Below, piece by piece: positions 54,594-62,277 of a stretch of 64,000 bases of DNA. How positions within the stretch are numbered: position 1 is the first letter of the stretch; each line of letters starts with the position of its first letter. The position numbers and the translations under genes were made by a program. The stretch spans positions 1-64,000 of the forward strand of contig JAJJLU010000334.1 of NCBI GenBank assembly GCA_023807065.1, in the 5' to 3' direction. Source of the stretch: Isotricha intestinalis (taxonomy: Eukaryota; Ciliophora; Litostomatea; Vestibuliferida; Isotrichidae). Below the pieces are notes generated by a model. It was given only the letters and a program-made list of their open reading frames with translations, made no database searches and was not told the DNA's origin.

Positions 54594-55346
54594 ATGTCAA
54601 AAGAAGATAAATTCATTACAGAGTAAAATAAATGTATTAACATAAACAATAGTCAATTAAATCAAACATTTAAAGATTCAAGAGAAAAAAGAAATTTAAT
54701 AATTACAAAAATAAGAAAAGGAAATGATATATTTAATAGGACAGTTCAAAATAAAGAAATAAAAACTCATCCAAAGAAATCAATTTTATTGGAAGAATAT
54801 TTAAAAAGAAATGAATTTAAACCTGAAAGAAGTCATATAAAGAGAAATTATACACCTTATGATAGATTATTATTAACTGATAAAATAGAAAATAATAATA
54901 ATTTTATAAGAAGTAATAGATGTAAATTAAGAGAACAACAGGAAGAAAAATATAAAAATCCTCGTCCACAAAGTAAAAAAATAAATCAACCTAATATATC
55001 CAATAATATGAATTCAATTTTAAAAAATAATTTAAATTTCAATAACAATTATAGAAGTATTAGAAGAACTAATTATAAAACTAATAATTGTGATAATGCA
55101 TATGATATTATTTTCCCTAAAAATAATAATAATAATAATAAATCAAATATTATTAAAACGCAAAAAATTCCTATGATTAAAAGATTGAAAAGAGATCATG
55201 TTAAAGATTTAATGCCTATTAATAATTATGTTAATGAAATTAAAAAAAATGAAAAAAAATATCCAATTAATCCTAATAAAGTTCCTTATGATATTCTTAT
55301 TGAAGGAATAAAGGAAAATCAAAAAATATTATATACATATTCTTAA
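54594..55346 (+). CDS. Small basic protein of unknown function, two exons (240 aa)
   Basis: Exon 1 is 54594-54622 (MSKEDKFIT + two bases); exon 2 is 54653-55346. A 30-nt intron is removed. Without splicing the frame would begin at a TTG at 54789. The joined start reads MSKEDKFITDQLNQTFKDSR. The protein is Arg/Lys/Asn-rich with RSHIKRNYTPYDRLLLTDKI (about 79-98) and several R-x-x-S/T sites. The C-terminal 50 residues (MIKRLKRDHVKDLMPINNYV ... NPNKVPYDILIEGIKENQKI) look conserved and helical. No family recognised. Confidence 0.78.
54623..54652 (+). other. Intron, 30 nt
   Basis: GTAAAATAAA...CAATAG, phase 2 after codon 9. A multiple of three in length, but it starts with an in-frame TAA, so retention truncates. 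Supported by joining an ATG-led exon to a long frame. Confidence 0.78.
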
Positions 55347-55450
55347 ATAGAAATTTATTTTATTATTTTATTTTTAATTAAATATCATTATTATTTATTT
55401 AGAAAAAATATTTTTTGAGAAATATTTATAATATTTATCAAAAAAATAAA

Positions 55451-57655
55451 ATGGGATGTACATGTAATAAACAATTAAAATCAGCAACATTAGATATAAA
55501 TGAAGAACAAGAAAATTATAAGAAAGAAAGAGAAGAAAAAAATTTAGATGAAATAAATATTGGAGAAACAATAATAAACGGAAATGAAAATGAAAATGAA
55601 GAAATAAATGAAAAAAATAATCCTCCTTTAAGAAGTTTGAAAAAAAAAAATGATTTCATTGAAGATGAAATTATTAAAAATTTTTATGAAAAAATAAATG
55701 AATTAGAAGATTATGAAATATTTCCAAAAGAAACAATTGATACTTTTATGTCTCCGGATTCATTAAATTCATATAATTATTATGAAAATAATAAAGGAAA
55801 ATTTAACGAAATTGAAAATTTAAATAATAATAATATTCCAAATTCTTTTAAAATGCCTCCAATAAAAAATAAAAAAACAGAGGAAATTTATCAAGGAAAT
55901 TATATTTATGATAAAGATACTGATGATTATAAAAAAATCGGAGAAGGAAAATTAGTTACAAAAGATAAAAGTATGATAATATTAAATTCAGATGAAAATA
56001 TAACTAATTATGAAAATTCAAAAGTTTTTTATAATAATGGAGATATTTTTATAGGAGATATATCTAAAAAATATCCTTATGAAAAAGAAAAAGGAACTTT
56101 ATTTTATAAAGATAATAATAATGATTTTTCTTCTTTTTTGAAATGTGAAAATTATAAATCAAATCCAATAAAAATTAAAAAAGTATTTCCTAATAAAGAT
56201 GAATATGAAGGTGATTCAATAATAATTGATAATAAAATTATATTAGAAGGAATAGGAAAATATAAAAGAAAAAGTGATAATTCTATTTATGAAGGTGAAT
56301 TTAAAAATAATCAATTTAATGGAAAAGGAAATTTATTTATTCCTTTAGAAAATAATGATAATTATAAAAGTAAAACTATAATTACTAATTGGATTAATGG
56401 AAATGAATATGGAAAAGGAATTATTAAATTAAAAGATAATAATAATGAAAAAAATATTGATTGTGTTTTCAGATTTGGAAAAATTATATATTCTCTTGAA
56501 AAAGCAAGAAAACCAGTTAAATTTCATAAAAATATTTATAAATTTTTAAATAATAATGAAATTTATCTACTTGCAAAAAATACTAAAATGAAATCTATGT
56601 TAGAATATTTAAAAGAAAATGGTTCAAAAGATTTAAACTATTTTCAATTTATTGATTTAATTCAAAATGTAAATAAAAGGAAATATAAAAGGCACAACTC
56701 AAAAATTTTTAATGATAAAATTTTAAAGTTTAAAATATCAAACATTTCAAATATATTAAACAATCAATATAATAATAAAATTTCTTTTATTCCAATTCAA
56801 GCATATAAAACAAATGGAGGACAAGTAGAAGATAGATATAGATATCAAAATATATTTAATCCAAAGAAAACTAGAACTTATACAAGTCATTATCTTCATA
56901 ATAAGAGAAATGATATTGTTATCAATGGAGTTATTAATTATAATATGTTTAAAAAATGTAATGATAATGAAATAGAAAATAAAATAAAGTTATCTCAAAA
57001 TGAAAATGAAAATGAATATATCTTATCTGAAATAATAAATCAGCAAGAAAAATACATTAGACCTTTTGAAGAAAATGATAATATTTATCCTGAATGTGAT
57101 AAATATAAAGATATTATAGATAATAGAAATTTAATTATAAAGGAAAATATTATTGGGAATGTGAATAATTATTTTTTTTCTATTCATTATATTTCAGTGT
57201 TTATCCCAAAAAAATATAATTATTACAGTTTTATAAATTTACCTTGCCACTTTTTAACTGTTTATATCCATGAAAATGATGATTTAAAATCTGAAGAAAG
57301 TTCAATTGAAATTAATGAAAATATTATTATTCAAAATAAAAAATCAATTGATAACATTTATAATAAATATTCAGAAAACATTTTATTAATTGAAAAAAAT
57401 GAAGGATTTTCATATATAGAATTTGATACAAATTCTCAAAGCGATAAAAGTAAGAAATTATTATGTTTAATTGAAATTAATAATATAAATGATAACAATA
57501 ATCCATATATTATATCTTTAAAAAAATATTATCATTTTGGAAGATTTTTAACAGTAAAATTAATTGACCAAAATTCAATGTATGGTACAATAAATTTAAA
57601 TTGTATAGATTTTGGTACTATTAATTTTTATGGGGAAGTTTATGAAATAAATTAA
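55451..57655 (+). CDS. Myristoylated MORN-repeat protein (734 aa)
   Basis: The start is the ATG at 55451, giving MGCTCNKQLK; an upstream TTG is ignored. Gly2 plus Cys3 and Cys5 predict myristoylation with palmitoylation, so the protein probably sits at a membrane. Residues about 155-330 contain divergent MORN repeats (YQGNYIYDKDTDDYKKIGEG, FIGDISKKYPYEKEKG, YEGEFKNNQFNGKGN and NEYGKGIIK). MORN proteins bind membranes or scaffold cortical structures. The C-terminal half (about 380-734) lacks a named domain but looks ordered (FIPIQAYKTNGGQVEDRYR, VNNYFFSIHYISVFIPKKYN, FGRFLTVKLIDQNSMYGTIN). Function is likely structural or membrane-associated; family membership is by repeat only. Confidence 0.83.
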   Translation: MGCTCNKQLKSATLDINEEQENYKKEREEKNLDEINIGETIINGNENENEEINEKNNPPLRSLKKKNDFIEDEIIKNFYEKINELEDYEIFPKETIDTFMSPDSLNSYNYYENNKGKFNEIENLNNNNIPNSFKMPPIKNKKTEEIYQGNYIYDKDTDDYKKIGEGKLVTKDKSMIILNSDENITNYENSKVFYNNGDIFIGDISKKYPYEKEKGTLFYKDNNNDFSSFLKCENYKSNPIKIKKVFPNKDEYEGDSIIIDNKIILEGIGKYKRKSDNSIYEGEFKNNQFNGKGNLFIPLENNDNYKSKTIITNWINGNEYGKGIIKLKDNNNEKNIDCVFRFGKIIYSLEKARKPVKFHKNIYKFLNNNEIYLLAKNTKMKSMLEYLKENGSKDLNYFQFIDLIQNVNKRKYKRHNSKIFNDKILKFKISNISNILNNQYNNKISFIPIQAYKTNGGQVEDRYRYQNIFNPKKTRTYTSHYLHNKRNDIVINGVINYNMFKKCNDNEIENKIKLSQNENENEYILSEIINQQEKYIRPFEENDNIYPECDKYKDIIDNRNLIIKENIIGNVNNYFFSIHYISVFIPKKYNYYSFINLPCHFLTVYIHENDDLKSEESSIEINENIIIQNKKSIDNIYNKYSENILLIEKNEGFSYIEFDTNSQSDKSKKLLCLIEINNINDNNNPYIISLKKYYHFGRFLTVKLIDQNSMYGTINLNCIDFGTINFYGEVYEIN

Positions 57656-57967
57656 ATATTATTATTTTATTTTTTTATTTAAAACTATATATTTTATAAA
57701 ACTTATGTTATTTTGATAATATAATTAATTTCTTCAATTTTTCAATCATTGAGAAAAAAATTATAAATCTCAATAATAAAACTATATTAAATATATAAAT
57801 TAGACTTATTTTTTAGAATCATTCCAAAAATTTTATTATTTTAAATTTTATATTTTTAAATTTTATAAATTGTGTTTATTGAATGAAATATATATTTTTT
57901 ATAAGTGTTAAATTACTTTATTTATTTAATAATTATATTTACAATTCGTTTATTTTGATAATCATAA
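57656..57967. other. Intergenic, 312 nt, between convergent genes
   Basis: A+T-rich 3' flanks; nothing recognised. Confidence 0.55.
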
Positions 57968-58546
57968 TTATACATGTTTCAAATTATTAAAATAACTATA
58001 ATCATCATCTCTATTTTCATTATTTTTAATATTATTATAATATGAATTTTTTTTATGAATTGAACATTTGCTATTATTATTTTTAAATTTCCTTAAACTG
58101 TTGTATTTTTTAAATGATTTATTTGTATATGATTTTTCTGAATTTTGAACAGAATAATCAAAAGGAAAATAAAATTTACTAGTTTCTGTATTTAATTGAA
58201 CATTATTTTTTTCAATAGATAAAGAATTTTTTTTTAGTGGCTCTACATCACTATTATAATTCTCAATTAGAATATCAATATTTTTTTCTTTTACATTTTT
58301 ATTATTTTTATTTAAAGAATTATTATTCTTAATAGAATATGGAATTTTTGTTTTTAAAATTGGAATATCAATACTATTACAATTTTTAATTTTGAAAATA
58401 TAATTATCTTCTTTTTCATCATTTAATTTATATTGAATAAATATTTTATTCCCTCTACTTGTTTTTGGTTCTTTATTTCCTAAAATTTGACTTTTATTAA
58501 AATCTAATTGAATATGCTCTTTTTTTATTTCACAACATCCTCCCAT
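57968..58546 (-). CDS. Small probably dually acylated protein (192 aa)
   Basis: The N terminus MGGCCEIKK has Gly2 for myristoylation and Cys4-Cys5 for palmitoylation. The rest is Asn/Lys/Ser-rich and largely disordered, with NKIFIQYKLNDEKEDNYIFK (about 34-53) as the only strand-like block. A tail follows with NSEKSYTNKSFKKYNSLRKF. No family recognised. It is convergent with the MORN gene, which has the same kind of acylated start. Confidence 0.75.
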   Translation of the reverse strand: MGGCCEIKKEHIQLDFNKSQILGNKEPKTSRGNKIFIQYKLNDEKEDNYIFKIKNCNSIDIPILKTKIPYSIKNNNSLNKNNKNVKEKNIDILIENYNSDVEPLKKNSLSIEKNNVQLNTETSKFYFPFDYSVQNSEKSYTNKSFKKYNSLRKFKNNNSKCSIHKKNSYYNNIKNNENRDDDYSYFNNLKHV

Positions 58547-58679
58547 TTAAATTTTATATTTAATATATTATAAAATACATTAGAAAAAATCTATTCAAAA
58601 ATTAAAAATAACTTTTAACTTAAAAATAAAATACATAATTTAATTATTAATTCTAATTAAAAATATTTCAAATAAATAA
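58547..58679. promoter_or_regulatory. Short divergent spacer (133 nt)
   Basis: It lies between the start codons of the acylated protein (minus) and the second Mei2-like gene (plus). Presumably both promoters lie here; no motif recognised. Confidence 0.4.
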
Positions 58680-59465
58680 ATGAACCTTATCAATAAAATA
58701 ATTTATTATAATTATAAAAAATTCTTTTTTAATTTAATGAAAAATAAATTAGATTTCTGTCGAATTCAATGGTTAAATAGAGAATTTCTTCCTTTTGATT
58801 ATGCTTTTAAATATAATAAAAACGAATCAAGGTTTACAAGAATTTTTAAAACAATTTTAAATAGTAAAGAAATGAAAAATAATCTTATAGAAAACAATAC
58901 ATCTACAAATTCAAATAATTTATTAAGAAATATTCAATCTAAAAATGATATTGATATTAGCAAAATATTAAAAATGGAAGAAAGAAGAAAAACTTTAATG
59001 ATTAAAAATATTCCTAATAAATTTACAGTAAATGATTTTCTAAGAATTTTTTATGAGTTTAATCATAAATTTAATTTATTTTTAATGCCTACAGATATTA
59101 AAAGAAAAAAAAATTATGGATATGCTTATATTAATTTTATAGAACCTCTTGATATAGTTTATTTTTATTATAAATTTAATGGGAAAAGATGGGCTAATAC
59201 AAATTCAATTAAAATTTGTGAAATTCTTTTTTCAAAAATTCAAGGAAACAAAATAATAAAACATTTTCCAATTAAAAATATATATCTTAATCCAAATGTT
59301 AATGAAAATGAAAATAATAAATTAATAATAATCCCTTTATGTTATTTAAATATATTTAAAAAAATTTATCCTCAAATAGAAATTAAAATGAGTAATGTGA
59401 AAGCGGATATTTTTTTAATAGAAAAAAATATTTTAGATAATATAAATAATAGTAATTCTATGTAG
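58680..59465 (+). CDS. Second Mei2-like RRM protein (261 aa)
   Basis: The Mei2-type RRM spans about 100-215: ERRKTLMIKNIPNKFTVNDF, FNLFLMPTDIKRKKNYGYAY with INFIEPLDIVYFYYKFNG and KRWANTNSIKICEILFSKIQ. It is followed by LNIFKKIYPQIEIK, the same block that follows the RRM at 6420 (LNFFRKIYPNSVCIIEDK). The two genes are therefore paralogues in their RRM. This one lacks the long Asn/Gln-rich N terminus and has a short basic one. It ends in TAG, the only TAG stop I identified in the window. After the TAG the frame stays open for 21 more codons. RNA-binding regulator by family; target unknown. Confidence 0.87.
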   Translation: MNLINKIIYYNYKKFFFNLMKNKLDFCRIQWLNREFLPFDYAFKYNKNESRFTRIFKTILNSKEMKNNLIENNTSTNSNNLLRNIQSKNDIDISKILKMEERRKTLMIKNIPNKFTVNDFLRIFYEFNHKFNLFLMPTDIKRKKNYGYAYINFIEPLDIVYFYYKFNGKRWANTNSIKICEILFSKIQGNKIIKHFPIKNIYLNPNVNENENNKLIIIPLCYLNIFKKIYPQIEIKMSNVKADIFLIEKNILDNINNSNSM

Positions 59466-60148
59466 AGAACTTATGTATCTGAAGTTTTTAGTTTAGTAGT
59501 AGATAAAAAATATTATTTTAGGTATAAATAGTTATAATCACTAAACTAAATTTCAATTCCTATATATTTATAATGTATATTATTTAAATATATATGAAAA
59601 TAATAGCTTTAGATGTTAAAATTTATTTTTTTAGCTGCTTAGGTGTTATATTATTAACTTTTAATTGCCTTATATATATATTACTTATTATTATTATTTT
59701 AGATATGAAAATAATAGATTTATAATTGTTGTTCTTAATTAAAATATTTATTTCAAATATTTATTTATCCAAATAATATATAATTATTATAGAATTATTT
59801 ATTTTCTGCTTTAAATAATAAACTTTTTTAAAAATCATTAATTAAAAATTCTTCATTATTATTATCAATAAATTTTAAAAATTCTTCTTTTATTAAAACT
59901 CAAGTTTGATTTTATCTATTCTCATTTATAAAAGAAATTAACTATTTAAATTATTTATTTTAATAGTAAGATTTATATTATTTTCATTTCCCTTTTGATT
60001 TATTATTTATTATTTTTTTTAATTATTTACATTTAAAATTGATTTTGTTATTTTACATCAATATAAGAAATTAAATAAATATATATTTTTATTTATAATT
60101 TTAAACCCTAAAAATTTCATATTAAAAAAATATATAAAAAGAAAAAAT
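59466..60148. other. Intergenic, 683 nt, with a perfect 11-bp inverted repeat
   Basis: Between convergent genes. TTTAGTTTAGT (59487-59497) is matched by its reverse complement ACTAAACTAAA (59540-59550), 42 nt apart, just after the Mei2-like stop. A 15-mer direct repeat, ATATGAAAATAATAG, also recurs about 110 nt apart. Either could be a 3' UTR element or chance. No gene seen. Confidence 0.5.
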
Positions 60149-61054
60149 TTAATAAGGACTATTAGAAAGACCTCCAATAGGATTCCAAGGTCCAATGTCA
60201 CTAAACAAGCAACCTCCTTCAATATGACTACAAGTGCAATTTCCACCAACAATATTAGGTAAATCATCTTCATGAACAAATTCCAATAATTTATTTCTAT
60301 AATTTTTACCTTCAATTTGTATTTTTCCAACAGTTTTAGGATCTAAAAATTTTTTAACAATACTCCATAAAAGAGTAAAAAAACTACTTGTATTAATTAA
60401 AAACATAATTCCCATATTTTCAGGATAATAATCTTGTCCAATTTTAGTAGCAATACTTAAAAATTTCCTTGTTCTTCCTATTAAATTGGTAACTCCAATT
60501 CCTTCTAAATCTAATATTGTAAAAGATTGATCGATAATTTTTCCCATTCTTTTTGAACAACTTGGAAATCTATATTTCATTAATCTTTCATATTCTTGAA
60601 TATAATATTTAATTAATCTTTCATCTGTTGTTGTGTTAAATAATTCATCTAAATTTATTTTACTAATTAATTCAATATATATTGGCCTTCCTAATTTATC
60701 TGTTTTATGATAACCATGTGGATATATTTTTTTTACTTTTAATCTTTCATCAAAAGTAAAAATTTCATCAATTTTATCTACATTCTCTTTTTCTCTCCAA
60801 TTTAAAAAGTTTTTAAACATTATTAATACTTTTTCTAAATCAAATTTTCGAGCACGACAAAATTTCAGTAAATAATAATCATCATAGTAATTAAAATTTG
60901 GAATTAATTTTTGGTCTTTACATGCTTTTTTAAAAAGGATAAATGAATCAAATTGAGATTGATTTATATCATTTGGAAATCCTGATGCTTTTTTATCTGT
61001 TACTAATGTTAAGTGAGGATAGTCTTTTATGTTTGATGATATGGATGAAGACAT
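60149..61054 (-). CDS. SEC14-type (CRAL-TRIO) lipid-transfer protein
   Basis: The protein has 301 residues, the usual size for yeast Sec14. The N-terminal CRAL-TRIO-N region reads YYLLKFCRARKFDLEKVLIM, the diagnostic L-L/K-F-L/C-R-A-R-x-F-D-x-x-x-A/V. The lipid-binding pocket follows: PHGYHKTDKLGRPIYIELIS, then SFTILDLEGIGVTNL, TKIGQDYYPENMGIMFLINT and LDPKTVGKIQI. The end DLPNIVGGNCTCSHIEGGCL and SDIGPWNP matches the conserved Sec14 tail L-P-x-x-x-G-G-x-C-x-C. It exchanges phosphatidylinositol and phosphatidylcholine at Golgi membranes. All key landmarks are present. Confidence 0.95.
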   Translation of the reverse strand: MSSSISSNIKDYPHLTLVTDKKASGFPNDINQSQFDSFILFKKACKDQKLIPNFNYYDDYYLLKFCRARKFDLEKVLIMFKNFLNWREKENVDKIDEIFTFDERLKVKKIYPHGYHKTDKLGRPIYIELISKINLDELFNTTTDERLIKYYIQEYERLMKYRFPSCSKRMGKIIDQSFTILDLEGIGVTNLIGRTRKFLSIATKIGQDYYPENMGIMFLINTSSFFTLLWSIVKKFLDPKTVGKIQIEGKNYRNKLLEFVHEDDLPNIVGGNCTCSHIEGGCLFSDIGPWNPIGGLSNSPY

Positions 61055-61119
61055 TTTTCTTTTGTTTAAGTTTTTTTTTTTTTTTTGAAATTTTTTTATT
61101 TTTTTTTACTTTTTAATTC
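61055..61119. promoter_or_regulatory. Very short divergent spacer (65 nt)
   Basis: Only 65 nt, nearly all T, separate the SEC14 start (minus) from the coiled-coil gene (plus). Promoters must be within it or overlap coding sequence. Confidence 0.45.
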
Positions 61120-62187
61120 ATGAATAATAATGGATTTTTTGAGACGAATAAATTATTAAAAATTAAATTAAAGGAAATTAAAGATAGAATTGAAAGTGAA
61201 TTTATAAAAAATAAAAGAATAAAAATTGATAAAGAAAAAAAAGAAAATTATAAATTTTATGAAAAAAAATCAGAAATTTTTAATAATAAAATAGATGAAT
61301 ATAAAAATAAAATTGAAGATTTAAATTTGAATTTATCAAATTCAAAAGAATGCATAATAGCAATAAAAAATGAAAATTTATTATATTGTTTAAAAGAACA
61401 ATTAGTTAATTTAAAAAAAGAAAATGAAACTTTAAATAAAATAAATAAAAAACAAGAAAATGATATTAATGAAAATAATGAAAAATTAAATTATTCAGAT
61501 GAAGAAAAAATAAAATTTGAAAGATGGAAAAATTTAAATGAAGAAATTAAAATATTAAAAGATTATAATAAAAATGTGGAAAAAGAAATAAAAATACAAA
61601 ATAAAGAAATACTTAAAATTAAAGATTATTGTAAATTAGTGAAAGAAAATATTATTTATAAAAAAAATAATGTTGATAATTTAAATAATAATAATATTGA
61701 AAAAGAAATTGAATTACTATCAGAACAAATAAAGAAAAATGAAACACTATTAAAAAGCCAAGAATTAACATATAAAAGAAATATAAAAAAACAAAAATTA
61801 AAAATCAATGAATTAAACGATGAAATAAATATATTAAAAATAAAAATTAATCATACAAAAAAAGATGAAACAATTAATTTATTAAAATATAAAGAATTAC
61901 AAAAATTATCAAATAATAATAATTTATATCATTCTGAAAGAAATAAGAATTTAAGTTCTAAATATCTTAATAATAGTATGATAATAAAAAAAAGAAATAA
62001 AATTCCTTTTGAAATCGGGAAATTTAGAAATAGAAGTCAAGAATTTCTTTTTAGCAATAAAAATAATTATAACAAAATTATTAAAAAAAGAAATATTTTA
62101 AAACAAAATATTTTACTTAACAATATAAAAGAAAACTCTTATTTAAATCTAAATAATAATCTTTTTCATAATAATTTAAAACTATGA
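61120..62187 (+). CDS. Coiled-coil protein (355 aa)
   Basis: The frame runs from ATG to TGA. It is almost continuous coiled coil from about 10 to 255 (LLKIKLKEIKDRIESEFIK, EQLVNLKKENETLNKINK, ENKNKYSDEEK-type and IELLSEQIKKNETLLKSQEL segments). A basic Asn/Arg tail follows (KRNKIPFEIGKFRNRSQEFL). No signal or membrane span. The next gene starts about 90 nt downstream on the same strand. A structural role is likely; no family name. Confidence 0.8.
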   Translation: MNNNGFFETNKLLKIKLKEIKDRIESEFIKNKRIKIDKEKKENYKFYEKKSEIFNNKIDEYKNKIEDLNLNLSNSKECIIAIKNENLLYCLKEQLVNLKKENETLNKINKKQENDINENNEKLNYSDEEKIKFERWKNLNEEIKILKDYNKNVEKEIKIQNKEILKIKDYCKLVKENIIYKKNNVDNLNNNNIEKEIELLSEQIKKNETLLKSQELTYKRNIKKQKLKINELNDEINILKIKINHTKKDETINLLKYKELQKLSNNNNLYHSERNKNLSSKYLNNSMIIKKRNKIPFEIGKFRNRSQEFLFSNKNNYNKIIKKRNILKQNILLNNIKENSYLNLNNNLFHNNLKL

Positions 62188-62277
62188 ATAAAAAAAATAA
62201 TATAAATAAAAATAAAATTATTAAGAAAGATTATAGAATATAAAATTAATAAATTGAAATAAAATTTAAATAAAAAA

